Of a stretch of DNA of 64,000 bases, positions 29,953-41,690 are shown piece by piece; the stretch's first letter is position 1, and the number at the start of each line of letters is the position of its first letter. A model generated the notes under the pieces. It was not told the DNA's origin. It made no database searches and saw nothing but the letters and a program-made list of their open reading frames with translations. The stretch spans positions 248,001 through 312,000 of the forward strand of contig NZ_PNYB01000002.1 of assembly GCF_002879855.1 (NCBI RefSeq). Direction: 5' to 3'. The position numbers and the translations under genes were made by a program. Source of the stretch: Trinickia soli (lineage in GTDB: Bacteria; Pseudomonadota; Gammaproteobacteria; Burkholderiales; Burkholderiaceae).

Positions 29953-30028
29953 TGGTGGGTGCTGAGAGGCTCGAACTCCCGACCTACGCCTTGTAAGGGC
30001 GCCGCTCTACCAACTGAGCTAAGCACCC
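29953..30028 (-). tRNA. tRNA-Val (anticodon UAC)
   Basis: It has 76 bases including an encoded CCA (29953-29955). The acceptor stem GGGTGCT pairs with AGCACCC, the D-loop reads TAGCTCAGTTGGTAGAGC, the anticodon loop CTTACAA gives UAC, and the T-arm carries GTTCGAG. It is located just downstream of hupB on the same strand. Confidence 0.97.
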
Positions 30029-30111
30029 GTTCGCGAAGCTTTGCTTTGCAGCTTTTTACGGTTCCCGCTGCATTCGCGAACGTGTCAGGACGTTCACAAC
30101 CAGCGAGCCCG

Positions 30112-30384
30112 CTAGTTTAGCGCATCTTTTAGCGCTTTGCCAGGCTTAAATTTGGGCACCTTGGCCGCCTTGATCTTGATCGCCGCGCCGGTGCGCGGAT
30201 TGCGGCCAGTGCGCGCCGTGCGCTTGCCGACTGCAAACGTGCCGAAGCCGACCAGCGTCACCGTACCGCCCTTCTTCAACGCCCCCTTGACGCCGCCGAT
30301 CACAGCCTCGAGCGCCCTTCCCGCGGCCGCCTTCGATAGGTCTGCTTGCTCTGCAATATGGTCGATCAGTTCCGTCTTGTTCAT
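30112..30384 (-). CDS. hupB: DNA-binding protein HU
   Basis: Histone-like DNA-bending protein of 90 residues starting [22 protein letters not shown]. The family signature [21 protein letters not shown] and the C-terminal [15 protein letters not shown] are present. The frame is open upstream for 59 more codons, but these are not HU-like. It lies on the lon strand, as in the conserved tig-clpP-clpX-lon-hupB order. The 290 bases before it up to the next gene hold only its presumed promoter. Confidence 0.97.
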   Translation of the reverse strand: MNKTELIDHIAEQADLSKAAAGRALEAVIGGVKGALKKGGTVTLVGFGTFAVGKRTARTGRNPRTGAAIKIKAAKVPKFKPGKALKDALN

Positions 30385-30674
30385 CCGAATCCCCGATGAT
30401 GAATGTTGGACTGCAATTGTGAGAGCACCGGAAAGTGCTCGAAAGAGAGCACAGGCAAGCTGCGCTGGCCCATTAAAGGTGGCCGAAACTACAGTGTCAA
30501 CCGGGGTTGCGCCGGATACGGGCAACCACCATTGGCCGCGGTATCGCACGCCTGGGCGCACCCGGGATAAAACGACGGTTTCGCTGCTGACCGCGCCGGT
30601 TCTTGCCTAACTGGCCAATTCCCGCGCGACGCCGCTGGGATAAGCGTTCGGCGTGCCCCTTCTTCTCCGCCTTT

Positions 30675-31262
30675 TTAGCCACACGCCAGCGGTTTTCGAG
30701 CGTCGATTTCGGGGTTCTCTATAAAGGACAGCGTTTTGCCTCGCGGCATCACGCATTGGTCGCCCTGAAAAACCGGCCACGCAAAAAACGGAATGATTTG
30801 CGCCTGCGGAGCGAAAGGCGCAGTGTCGTATCCCGCATAGTCGGCAGTAAACGATTCTCCGTTTTCCAATTGAAAATACAGTGCGCCAATGTGTCTTGTC
30901 GGGCCGCTGGCGCTATCGTTACTGACGTTAAAACCGATTACGTCTTTGGCGTGAATGAAGTGGTTGTCACGTAAAGGCGGAAGCACAAAATCAACCTTGG
31001 TGTTGTCGTGGAAATCGACCGTTAGAGCGGTTTCACCAATCCTTACGAGCTGCGCGCTGAGCCTGCATGGAGCACTTCCCACATTCAGAATGGCAAAAAA
31101 AGCGTTGGATTTGCTCATACCCGGAGCATCTGCCGCTATTTGTCGGATTTCGATATTGTTTTCCGAACATGCGTCGGTTTTTGCGCAAGCAGTGGGCGGG
31201 TTGACGAAAAGTAAGCAGAGCGCAACGATGCCTGCGGCTTTTGGTTCGTTGATGATGACCAT
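30675..31262 (-). CDS. Exported hypothetical protein, AT-richer than its surroundings
   Basis: Not recognised. From the ATG at 31262 (preceded by GAGGAACCGGGAT) it has 195 residues with a signal sequence ending near PPTACA and a mature domain containing NAFFAILNVGSAPCRLSAQLVRIG and two further cysteines. It is probably a secreted beta-rich protein; the Asn/Phe-rich text resembles small envelope domains such as DUF4232, but I cannot assign it. GC content is visibly lower than in neighbours, and it sits between hupB and lon, which are normally adjacent, so acquisition by transfer is plausible. Confidence 0.65.
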   Translation of the reverse strand: MVIINEPKAAGIVALCLLFVNPPTACAKTDACSENNIEIRQIAADAPGMSKSNAFFAILNVGSAPCRLSAQLVRIGETALTVDFHDNTKVDFVLPPLRDNHFIHAKDVIGFNVSNDSASGPTRHIGALYFQLENGESFTADYAGYDTAPFAPQAQIIPFFAWPVFQGDQCVMPRGKTLSFIENPEIDARKPLACG

Positions 31263-31893
31263 ATCCCGGTTCCTCAACGTATTCGTATCACATGCACGAC
31301 CTGTCTACAGGTGGCATGCGATTCTCGAAGACTTTTGGCCTCGTTAACCAGGTCCCGGTAGCGGAGGCGCGCCGGTGGTAACGCCCCCCTTCTAGCGGCT
31401 CCCGGCCCTCGTCTCGACGATTTTTGGCCTCATTGATCGGGGCCGACTCCGGCGCAGCAGCGAGATCCCTCGCAACGTCGGTGAGACTACGAGACGATCC
31501 TTCGATCAAAAAAGCGCAAACGAAGAAGGGGACGCGGCTCCGCCAAACTGCTCGAAAAAGGCTGCGATTGATTATATTGATGCGCTCGCTCGATGGGGTG
31601 TCTCTGCGATTGAACGTCGGCTCGCCTTCCCGCAATGTGAACAATAAATGAGACGCCGTGGGTGACTCGCATACTGCCCGCGCCGCGACGCATGTAGGTC
31701 GAAGCAATGCTGACTAAGGCCGGTTCCGATGAACGAAACGGTGTCGATACCGATCTCCCGAAAGGAAACAGCCCGATCAGCGTAAGCCGATCGGGCTGTT
31801 TGGGGCATGGTCGACTGCCTCGATGAGAACCGCGAGAGGCGCACTGCACACCAATCGCGGTTTTGATTGCCGCATTCTGCGCGGCCACCGTGC
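31263..31893. other. Gene-free stretch before lon's 3' end
   Basis: These 631 bases have no supported gene on either strand: short open frames have no ribosome binding site and no protein-like composition. A sequence TTTTGGCCTC appears twice (about 31332 and 31424). The only clear element is the lon terminator at 31766. It may be the remnant of an insertion together with the adjacent AT-richer gene. Confidence 0.5.
31760..31801 (-). terminator. lon terminator
   Basis: A perfect 13-base stem, AAACAGCCCGATC (31766-31778) with GATCGGGCTGTTT (31789-31801), has a ten-base loop. On the minus strand it is followed by TTTCCTTT. It lies about 90 bases after the lon stop. Confidence 0.8.
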
Positions 31894-34311
<2,418 letters not shown>

Positions 34312-34437
34312 TTCATTTCCCCATGAGTGGAATCAGTTCTTTCGGTAGTTGAGGCTGGCGGTACGAATTGCAAGCCTGCGCGTGCGGGAAAAGTTCGATG
34401 AATTCAGAAGCGGTCAGTGTTACCCACAAGATAAACG

Positions 34438-34467
34438 AAAAAAGCCGTTCACGTCTCCATGAACGGC
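34438..34467 (-). terminator. clpX terminator
   Basis: The stem GCCGTTCA (34444-34451) with TGAACGGC (34460-34467) is followed on the minus strand by six T (34443-34438). Confidence 0.88.
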
Positions 34468-34493
34468 CGTTCCAGCAAAAGCTTTAGGGCTGA

Positions 34494-35765
34494 TCAATTC
34501 GAGCCCGCCACCTTGGGGGCCTCTTCATAGATAAGCAGGGGCTTGCCGTCACCGTCGATGACGTTGTCGTCGATGATCACTTTGCTGACCCCTTTCATGA
34601 CCGGCAGTTCGTACATGACGTCCAGCAATGCCTGTTCCAAAATGGATCGCAGGCCGCGCGCCCCCGTCTTACGACGAATCGCTTTGCGCGCCACGGCTTG
34701 CAGCGCCGCGGGCCGGATTTCGAGCTCGACCCGCTCCATCGCGAACAGCTTGTTGTACTGCTTCACGAGCGCGTTCTTCGGCTCGACGAGAATTTTCATC
34801 AGTGCAGCTTCGTCAAGCTTACCGAGCGTCGCCACAACGGGCAGACGGCCGATCAATTCGGGGATCAACCCGAATTTGATCAGATCTTCGGGCTCGACTT
34901 CGCGCAACACCTCGCCGGCGTCGCGCTCCTGCTTGCTCTTCACGCTTGCGCCAAAGCCGATGCCGGTCTTTTCGGTGCGATCGGTGATGACCTTTTCGAG
35001 GCCATCGAAGGCGCCGCCGCAGACGAACAGAATATTCGTCGTATCGACCTGGATGAAGTCCTGATTGGGGTGCTTGCGCCCGCCTTGCGGCGGCACCGAC
35101 GCCATCGTCCCTTCGACGAGTTTGAGCAGCGCCTGCTGGACGCCCTCGCCCGATACGTCACGCGTAATCGACGGGTTGTCGGACTTGCGGCTGATCTTGT
35201 CGATCTCGTCGATGTAAACGATTCCGCGCTGCGCCTTCTCAACTTCGTAGTTACAGTTTTGCAGCAGCTTTTGAATAATGTTCTCGACGTCTTCACCCAC
35301 GTAGCCGGCTTCGGTCAGCGTGGTGGCGTCGGCGATCACGAACGGTACGTTCAGCAGGCGGGCCAACGTCTGCGCAAGCAATGTTTTGCCGGACCCGGTA
35401 GGGCCAATCAGCAGAATATTGCTTTTCGACAGCTCTACGTCGTCCTTCTTGTCGAGATGCTTGAGCCGCTTGTAGTGGTTGTAGACCGCCACGGCCAGAA
35501 TCTTCTTCGCGCGCTCCTGCCCGATCACGTACTGATCGAGGATGTCGCGAATTTCTTGCGGGCTCGGCAGATCGGACTTCGACAGGCCGACGTCCGTGCC
35601 GGCGCCCGCGGCTTCGTCGCGAATGATCTCGTTGCACAAGTCGATACATTCATCGCAGATGAACACCGACGGGCCGGCAATGAGTTTCTTGACCTCATGC
35701 TGGCTCTTGCCGCAAAACGAGCAATACAGCAGCTTTTCGCTGTTCGAACCTTTCTTGTCCGCCAT
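34494..35765 (-). CDS. clpX: ClpX, ATPase subunit of the ClpXP protease
   Basis: AAA+ unfoldase that feeds substrates to ClpP. It has 423 residues. The N-terminal C4 zinc domain has C15, C18, C37 and C40. Walker A is GPTGSGKT, with pore and Walker B sequence [15 protein letters not shown] and sensor region [15 protein letters not shown], and the LGF-type ClpP-binding loop region contains GIGFGASV. It is on the clpP strand with 205 bases between them, and the clpX terminator at 34438 closes the unit. Confidence 0.98.
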   Translation of the reverse strand: MADKKGSNSEKLLYCSFCGKSQHEVKKLIAGPSVFICDECIDLCNEIIRDEAAGAGTDVGLSKSDLPSPQEIRDILDQYVIGQERAKKILAVAVYNHYKRLKHLDKKDDVELSKSNILLIGPTGSGKTLLAQTLARLLNVPFVIADATTLTEAGYVGEDVENIIQKLLQNCNYEVEKAQRGIVYIDEIDKISRKSDNPSITRDVSGEGVQQALLKLVEGTMASVPPQGGRKHPNQDFIQVDTTNILFVCGGAFDGLEKVITDRTEKTGIGFGASVKSKQERDAGEVLREVEPEDLIKFGLIPELIGRLPVVATLGKLDEAALMKILVEPKNALVKQYNKLFAMERVELEIRPAALQAVARKAIRRKTGARGLRSILEQALLDVMYELPVMKGVSKVIIDDNVIDGDGKPLLIYEEAPKVAGSN

Positions 35766-35970
35766 GGATATACGAGCCTCCGGACACTCGAATGACAGGT
35801 GCGCCGATTGCCGCCCCTAACGCAGGGTCGGATCCAATCGGCCGGCGCGTCGGGACATGTGCAATCCACGTCCCCCGACGCGCTTAGAACTATTATCGAC
35901 CATTTCCGAGATCGCTTGAGCCGGCCGTCCCACTCAGTGAGCAAATACCCGGGCTGCCGGCTTGCGCGAT

Positions 35971-36624
35971 CTACGGACGCTTATGCAAAACCTGATCGAT
36001 GAGCCCGTACGCCTGCGCGTCTTCACCGGACATGAAATTGTCGCGGTCGGTGTCACGTGCGATGCGCTCGACCGGTTGCCCCGTATGTTGGGCAAGCAGC
36101 TGGTTGAGCCGCTCTTTCAGATACAGAATTTCACGCGCCTGAATCTCGATATCGGACGCCTGGCCGCGCGCGCCGCCGAGCGGCTGGTGAATCATCACGC
36201 GGGCGTTGGGCAACGCGAACCGCTTTTCCTTCGCGCCGGCGGCCAACAGGAATGCGCCCATGCTGGCCGCAAGCCCCATGCAGAGCGTCGATACGTCGGG
36301 TTTGACGAACTGCATCGTGTCGTAGATCGCCATGCCGGCCGACACCGAGCCGCCCGGGCTGTTGATGTAGAGGCTGATGTCCTTGTCGGGATTCTCGCTC
36401 TCGAGGAACAGCAACTGCGCCACGACGAGGTTAGCCGTCTGGTCGTTGACTTCGCCGACCATGAACACGACGCGCTCTTTCAACAAGCGCGAATAAATAT
36501 CGTACGAACGCTCGCCGCGGCCGCTCGTTTCCACGACGATCGGAACGAGCCCCAGCGCTTGCGCCTCGAAATCGCGCGGTGCGTTCGAAGCCAACGTGTC
36601 CAACAGTTGAGCGCGAGAGATCAT
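35971..36624 (-). CDS. clpP: ClpP, proteolytic subunit
   Basis: Tetradecameric serine protease partner of ClpX. It has 217 residues from the ATG at 36624 (AAGGA upstream). Catalytic triad: S121 in [10 protein letters not shown]146 in MIHQP, D195 in DTDRDNF. The handle helix region [19 protein letters not shown] is present. It follows tig, from which it is separated by a strong hairpin terminator (36714), so clpP probably has its own promoter or depends on partial readthrough. Confidence 0.98.
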   Translation of the reverse strand: MISRAQLLDTLASNAPRDFEAQALGLVPIVVETSGRGERSYDIYSRLLKERVVFMVGEVNDQTANLVVAQLLFLESENPDKDISLYINSPGGSVSAGMAIYDTMQFVKPDVSTLCMGLAASMGAFLLAAGAKEKRFALPNARVMIHQPLGGARGQASDIEIQAREILYLKERLNQLLAQHTGQPVERIARDTDRDNFMSGEDAQAYGLIDQVLHKRP

Positions 36625-36713
36625 GCAAAGGATCCTTGTTCGGAATGGGTCTTGAAACGGCGGGAAGACAGCCCGCACGCGCTTGCTACCCGCAGCCAAC
36701 GCGTTGCTGCATG

Positions 36714-36754
36714 AAAAACGGCGTGCGGCCGTCGCTCCGACAGCCTGCACGCCG
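36714..36754 (-). terminator. tig terminator / attenuator before clpP
   Basis: CGGCGTGC (36719-36726) pairs with GCACGCCG (36747-36754); an inner GTCG/CGAC continues the stem. On the minus strand the stem is followed by TTTTT (36718-36714). It lies between the tig stop and the clpP start. Confidence 0.85.
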
Positions 36755-36767
36755 CTCTGGCGATGCC

Positions 36768-38114
36768 TTACGCTTGCGCCGAGGCGCTCGCCAGTGCTTC
36801 GAAGCTGACTTCCTTGTCCGTCACCTTCGCCTTGCCGAGGACGAATTCGACGACGTTGCTTTCAACGACATACGCTTCCATCTCGGCCAAGCGCTGCTTG
36901 TTCGAATAATACCAGCGGATGACTTCCTTCGGGTCTTCATAGCTCTTAGCAAATTCCTCGACTTCCGCGCGGATTTGCTCGGGCTTCGCCTCGAGGCCGT
37001 TCTCCTTGACGAGTTCGGCCAACACCAACCCCAACTTCACGCGACGCTCCGCCTGTTCCTTGAACATCTCGGCCGGAATCGGCGCGTTTTGCGCGTTAGG
37101 CACACCGCGTTGCACGAGATCCTGGCGCGCCATCTCGACGAGGCGTTCCTGATCCTGCTCGATGAGGGCCTTCGGCACTTCGAGTTCGGCAACCTTGAGC
37201 AGCGCGTCCATCACTTGATTCTTGACCAGCGACTGCGTACGACGCTTGGCTTCGCGCTCGAGGTTTTCCTTGATCTCTGCACGCATTTTAGCGAGATCGC
37301 CGTCGGCGATGCCGAGCGACTTCGCAAATTCGGCGTCGACTTCGGGAAGGTGCGGCCACTCGATCTTCTTCATCGTGATCGTGAACTGAGCCGTCTTGCC
37401 GGCGACTTCCTTGCCGTGGTAATCGTCAGGGAACTTCAGATCGAATTCGCGCGCCTCGCCGACCGTGAGGCCCGTCGCCGCCTGCTCGAACTCGGGCAAC
37501 ATACGGCCTTCGCCAAGCACGAACGCGAAATCTTCCGCGGTGCCGCCTTCAAACGCTACGCCATCGAGCTTGCCGACGAAGTCGACCGTCACGCGATCGC
37601 CGCTCTTGGCCGCTACGTCCGCACCGCCGTCGCCATGCTCGCCGGCTTCGCCGCGTGCGTGGTAGTGCACACGCTGCTTGCGCAGGATGTCGAGCGTGCG
37701 ATCGACTTCGGCTTCGGAGATTTGCGTGACGGCGCGCTCGACTTCGGCGCTCGCCAGATCGCCGAGCTTCACCTCAGGGTAAACCTCGAACGTGGCGTCG
37801 AACGCATACGTATCGTCCGCCGCGCCTTCCTTCGGGCTGAAGCTCGGCTGGCCGGCCACGCGCAGGTTCTCGGTGCGGCTGATGTCGAAGAACTGCTTGC
37901 CGACCTTGTCGCTCAGCACTTCGGCTTCGACCTGCCCCGCGTACTGCTGGCTCACCATCTTCAGCGGCACCTTGCCCGGGCGGAAGCCCGGCATGCGGAC
38001 GTTCTTCGCGAGTTGGCGGATGCGCGAATCGATTTCCTTCTGCACTGTGTCTTTCGGCAGGGAAATCGTCACACGGCGTTCAAGCTTGCCGAGGTTTTCA
38101 ACAACGTTAGCCAT
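36768..38114 (-). CDS. tig: Trigger factor
   Basis: Ribosome-bound chaperone with prolyl isomerase activity. It has 448 residues. The N-terminal ribosome-binding domain includes [12 protein letters not shown] (signature GFRxGxxP) and [20 protein letters not shown]. The middle FKBP domain (residues about 160-245) contains [25 protein letters not shown] and [19 protein letters not shown]. The C-terminal helical arms follow. The ATG at 38114 has a weak TAGGACG ribosome binding site; codons upstream are not family-like. Confidence 0.97.
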   Translation of the reverse strand: MANVVENLGKLERRVTISLPKDTVQKEIDSRIRQLAKNVRMPGFRPGKVPLKMVSQQYAGQVEAEVLSDKVGKQFFDISRTENLRVAGQPSFSPKEGAADDTYAFDATFEVYPEVKLGDLASAEVERAVTQISEAEVDRTLDILRKQRVHYHARGEAGEHGDGGADVAAKSGDRVTVDFVGKLDGVAFEGGTAEDFAFVLGEGRMLPEFEQAATGLTVGEAREFDLKFPDDYHGKEVAGKTAQFTITMKKIEWPHLPEVDAEFAKSLGIADGDLAKMRAEIKENLEREAKRRTQSLVKNQVMDALLKVAELEVPKALIEQDQERLVEMARQDLVQRGVPNAQNAPIPAEMFKEQAERRVKLGLVLAELVKENGLEAKPEQIRAEVEEFAKSYEDPKEVIRWYYSNKQRLAEMEAYVVESNVVEFVLGKAKVTDKEVSFEALASASAQA

Positions 38115-38552
38115 GGCTTCAATCGTCCTAAATTGTTCAAGCGAATTGGTATCTTCGCCGTGCCCACGTGTTGCGCCTCGCTCTGAAAGCGCCGCAATCA
38201 CCGCCGGTAGTTGCCTCGGGAGTTGCTCGGAAGTTGCCTGGGCAGCTGCCCGAGTCGTCCCGCCGGCGGCACGGTTGGATCGGAAGAATCGAATATTCTA
38301 GCAAACTATTGGTCGGTGGCACCCCGATTCGGCGATAGGGGCGTCCCGAGGGCGCCGCGTCGCTCATTCTGATCGGCTTTTGATCGGCTGGATCGCACGA
38401 GCACGACTGCTTCGGCGCTCGGCGATGTCGGCCATTGTGCCAAGCGTATCCAATCTGGCATGCGCACTGATAAGCTCGCATCCGAGCGAACATAGAACAT
38501 CGAACCCGCGCGCATGTCGCGAACGCGGCGCGCCCACTTACCTGGAGACACC
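38115..38552. promoter_or_regulatory. Divergent promoter region of tig and glycerate kinase
   Basis: This gap of 438 bases has no supported gene. On the minus strand TAGAAT (38300-38295) could be the tig -10, giving a leader of about 170 bases; the -35 is poor. No terminator, palindrome or RNA fold stood out on the + side. Confidence 0.35.
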
Positions 38553-39689
38553 ATGCTTCGCAGTACGCCCACTGTCGTCATCGCCCCCGATTCGTTCAAA
38601 GGCTCGCTGAGCGCGCAGCAAGTGGCCGAGGCCATTGCGCGAGGCGTGCGGCGCGCGCTGCCCGGCGCACAGGTGCGCTCGTGCCCGATGGCCGATGGCG
38701 GCGAAGGAACGCTCGACGCAATGCTCGCGCGCGGCGGCGAACGACGCACGCTGCGGGTTCGCGGCGCTGCGCAGGCAGAACGCGATGCGGCCGCAGGCGT
38801 GCTGCCCGACGGCAGCGCCGTCGTCGAGACGGCCGAAATCGTCGGCATCACCGACGCCGTCGCGATGCAGACCCCCGTCGAAGCACGCAGCACCCTGGGC
38901 ATGGGCCAGGCGATCCGCCTGCTGCTCGACGGCGGCGCGCGACGGTTCTTCGTTGCGCTCGGCGGTAGCAGCACGAACGACGGCGGAGCCGGCTTGCTCG
39001 TCGGGCTCGGCCTCAAGCTGCTCGATGGTCAAGGCCGCGAACTGGAGCCAACCCCGGCGGCGCTCGGCGCACTCGCACGCATCGACGTCGCCGGGCTCGA
39101 CCCGCGACTCGCGCAGGCATCGTTCGTCGCCATGTCCGATGTCGACAACCCGCTCACGGGCGAACATGGCGCAACCGCCGTGTTCGGTCCGCAAAAAGGC
39201 GTGGCGGCCGAGCGGATCGGCGCGCTCGACGCGGTGCTCGCCCACTTCGCCGAACTCGCCGAAGCGGCCCTCGGCCGCAAGGCTCGCGACCTGCCCGGAG
39301 CGGGCGCGGCCGGCGGCCTCGGCTTCGCGTTGCATTTGCTCGGGGCGCAGTTCGAGCCGGGGGCGGAGGTCGTCGCGGCACAGGTCGGGCTCGATGCGGC
39401 GCTCGAACATGCCGATTGGCTCATCACGGGCGAAGGTCGCTCCGATACGCAAACGCTGCACGGCAAAGCGCCCTTCATCGCCTGCCGTCACGCGCGGGCC
39501 GCAGGCGTGCCGGCCACGCTGCTGTCGGGCGGAATCGATCCCGCTGCTCTGGCACGGCTTGGCGAGCATTTCAACGGATGTTTTTCGCCGGCCCCCGGGC
39601 CGATCACGCTCGAAGTCGCGATTCGCGATGCGGCAAACCTGCTGACGAACGAAGCCGAGCAGCTCACGCGCTTGAAGTTCGGCGGCTGA
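38553..39689 (+). CDS. Glycerate kinase (GarK/GlxK type)
   Basis: Phosphorylates D-glycerate to 2-phosphoglycerate (this class I family), feeding glycolate/glyoxylate carbon into glycolysis. It has 378 residues: VVIAPDSFKGSLSAQQVAEAIARG, MADGGEGTLDAM, FFVALGGSSTNDGGAGLLVGLG, MSDVDNPLTGEHGATAVFGPQKG and ITGEGRSDTQTLHGK are all standard blocks. The ribosome binding site is CTGGAGACACC. The stop codon abuts a 13-bp tandem repeat. It stands alone with a MarR regulator downstream; no glyoxylate genes are adjacent. Confidence 0.95.
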   Translation: MLRSTPTVVIAPDSFKGSLSAQQVAEAIARGVRRALPGAQVRSCPMADGGEGTLDAMLARGGERRTLRVRGAAQAERDAAAGVLPDGSAVVETAEIVGITDAVAMQTPVEARSTLGMGQAIRLLLDGGARRFFVALGGSSTNDGGAGLLVGLGLKLLDGQGRELEPTPAALGALARIDVAGLDPRLAQASFVAMSDVDNPLTGEHGATAVFGPQKGVAAERIGALDAVLAHFAELAEAALGRKARDLPGAGAAGGLGFALHLLGAQFEPGAEVVAAQVGLDAALEHADWLITGEGRSDTQTLHGKAPFIACRHARAAGVPATLLSGGIDPAALARLGEHFNGCFSPAPGPITLEVAIRDAANLLTNEAEQLTRLKFGG

Positions 39690-39739
39690 ACGGGTTTGCC
39701 GAACGGGTTTGCCGAACGGGCCTGCTGAGCGGGCCTGCG
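39688..39739. repeat. Four tandem 13-bp units at the glycerate kinase stop
   Basis: GAACGGGTTTGCC occurs twice, then GAACGGGCCTGCT and GAGCGGGCCTGCG, end to end. The first unit begins on the last two bases of the stop codon. Confidence 0.85.
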
Positions 39740-39853
39740 GACCCCTGCGAGCGTGCAGCGGTGATGAAAGCGCGCGTTGACCGCCGACCGGGATGAAGCA
39801 ACAATCGCCCGAGTGGACGATTCCCGCCCTCTTCGACAGGATCGATACGACTT

Positions 39854-40297
39854 ATGAAGGCGCCAGCCAAAGCCGGGCTCGAGCAGTTCTTGACCTATCG
39901 CATGCATGTACTGAACAAGCTTTCGGACCGCGGGATCAGCGAGCGCTATCAAGCGAAGCTCGAGATCACGTTGCCGGAGGCGCGCGTCATCGCCTCGGTG
40001 GGCTCGTTCGGGCCCTTCTCGATCATGGAGTTGGCCAAACACGCCAATCTCGACAAGAGCCAGGCGAGCCGCGCGGCCGAGGCACTCATCAATCGAGGCC
40101 TCATTGGACGCGAAGCCAGTAGCGAAGACGGCCGCGTCGTCCTGATCTCACTGACGCCCGAAGGCCGTGTGCTTTATCGCAAGGTGATGCCGATCGCGCG
40201 CAAGTGGAACGCGGATCTGTTCGGGTGTCTCGATGCGGCCGAGATGGAAGCGTTTGGACGCGCGCTCGACAAGGTGATTGCGCACGCGCAAGGGTAG
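39854..40297 (+). CDS. MarR family transcription regulator
   Basis: It has 147 residues: winged helix with LPEARVIASVGSFGPFSIMELAKHANLDKSQASRAAEALINRGLIGREASSEDGRVVLISLTPEGR and terminal dimerisation helices. The ribosome binding site is weak (ACAGGATCG). No divergent partner is present; the glycerate kinase gene upstream ends 164 bases before. Target and ligand are unknown. Confidence 0.93.
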   Translation: MKAPAKAGLEQFLTYRMHVLNKLSDRGISERYQAKLEITLPEARVIASVGSFGPFSIMELAKHANLDKSQASRAAEALINRGLIGREASSEDGRVVLISLTPEGRVLYRKVMPIARKWNADLFGCLDAAEMEAFGRALDKVIAHAQG

Positions 40298-40544
40298 CAC
40301 CGGCCGCCGCATTTGCGGCACCGGTCTGGGCGAATAACGGTGCGCGCGCTGGGGCAACGTCTGCGGGCCGACGCGATCCCAGCCGATTGGAAAAATGGGA
40401 AACCGAACGCGGCGTGTGGAGACTCGATCAGTGCGCGTCGAATGGGTATGCCGCCGGATTCTCACTACAGACCTGACGTCCGCTCGCTTGCATCCTTATT
40501 CGCTGTCGAATACGAACGCATTTGAGCGGCTCTCCTGTAATACT

Positions 40545-40631
40545 TGGTGCGAGGAGCGGGACTCGAACCCGCACACCATTGCTGGCGTCAGGACCTAAAC
40601 CTGGTGCGTCTACCAATTTCGCCATCCTCGC
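40545..40631 (-). tRNA. tRNA-Leu (anticodon UAG)
   Basis: It has 87 bases with encoded CCA (40545-40547). The acceptor GCGAGGA pairs with TCCTCGC, the D-arm contains GGCGAAATTGGTAGACGC, the anticodon loop TTTAGGT gives UAG, and a long variable arm and GTTCGAGTC are present. No direct repeat of its 3' end was seen within the window, so no integrated element can be claimed. Confidence 0.97.
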
Positions 40632-40949
40632 GCCGAGGCCACGCTTACCGCGCCTCGATGTCAGGCTCGCTTTCGCGGCGCCGCGGGAACGGCACGCGCT
40701 CGAAAGCGTAAGCACGAGATTCTAACTCATCCACTCGGCATTGTGTCGAACATCGCATGATTTTCGTAGCGGCATGCCATCGCCCGCATCGTCGCCGGCA
40801 TTAAACGAACACGGCAATCTCGCGCGCTTCTCTCTTCGAGCAAACGCCGTAGAAAGTCTAAATTGGTTGTGTGCGCAACTAGTTTGCACTATCCTGCCTC
40901 CAGCCTACCCTTCACTTATGAGTTGAAGGAATCGTCGGGAGAGCAAATC
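40632..40949. other. Region between tRNA-Leu and the aldolase operon
   Basis: These 318 bases have no gene. They must hold the tRNA promoter (minus strand) and the aldolase promoter (plus strand). TTGGTT at 40863 with CACTAT at 40887 is a weak + strand candidate; GTTG-N6-CAAC (40866-40879) overlaps it and could bind a regulator. Confidence 0.35.
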
Positions 40950-41690
40950 ATGAACGAGGTCGAGCGTGCATTGCGCGTCCAGCTGGCCGGCACCTATCGC
41001 ATCTTCGCGATGCTCGGTTGGACCGAACTGATCTACAACCACATCACGTTGCGTGTGCCGGGCCCGCAAACGCACTTCCTCATCAATCCGTTCGGGTTGC
41101 ATTACTCGGAAGTCACCGCGTCCAATCTCGTCAAGATCGACCTCGACGGCAATATCGTCGGCCCTTCGATTCACCGCGTAAATCCCGCCGGCTTCGTCGT
41201 CCATGCCGCCATTCATCGCGCCGTAGCGGACGCTCATTGCGTCATGCATACCCATACGACGGCCGGCCTCGCGGTTGCCTGCTCCGAAGCAGGTCTCGAG
41301 AATTCGAACTTCTACTCCGCGCAAATCGATGGCAGGGTGGCTTATCACGATTTCGAAGGCATCACCGTACGCGCCGACGAAGGCGCGCGGCTCGTTGCCA
41401 ATCTCGGCGACAAACGGCTCATGATTTTACGCAATCACGGCTTGTTGGCCGTCGGCTCGACGATCGCGCAATGCTTCGCGCGTCTGTGGACACTCAACCG
41501 CGCGTGCGAGATTCAATTGGCGAGCGCAGCGCTCGGCGCCGCGCGACCGATTACGCCGGAAGTCTCTGCGCGCTGCACACGCGATGCATTGCAGTTCGAT
41601 CCGGCCTACGGCGCAGGACAGGACGTGCTCGATGCGCTGCTGCGGCAAGTCGATAAGATCGATTCGTCCTATAAGGAGTTTGTCGGATGA
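40950..41690 (+). CDS. Class II aldolase/adducin family protein
   Basis: Zinc-dependent aldolase-fold enzyme of 246 residues. The zinc histidines are in CVMHTHTTAGLAVA and RNHGLLAVG, and the N-terminal segment YRIFAMLGWTELIYNHITLRVPG is typical of the family. The ATG at 40950 has a GGGAGAG site. Its stop overlaps the start of the next gene (ATGA), so the two are translated together. Members act as aldolases, decarboxylases or epimerases on small hydroxy/keto acids, so the substrate remains open. Confidence 0.92.
   Translation: MNEVERALRVQLAGTYRIFAMLGWTELIYNHITLRVPGPQTHFLINPFGLHYSEVTASNLVKIDLDGNIVGPSIHRVNPAGFVVHAAIHRAVADAHCVMHTHTTAGLAVACSEAGLENSNFYSAQIDGRVAYHDFEGITVRADEGARLVANLGDKRLMILRNHGLLAVGSTIAQCFARLWTLNRACEIQLASAALGAARPITPEVSARCTRDALQFDPAYGAGQDVLDALLRQVDKIDSSYKEFVG

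Noticed and set aside
29941-30082. Direct repeats ATTCRCGAACG on both sides of tRNA-Val as attachment sites
   Set aside because: Only about 11 bases, one mismatch, 130 bases apart, and nothing but the tRNA lies between; no integrase is present.
34312-34437. Sigma-32 heat-shock promoter for lon
   Set aside because: CTTGCAA is visible, but no CCCCAT-like -10 follows at the right spacing.
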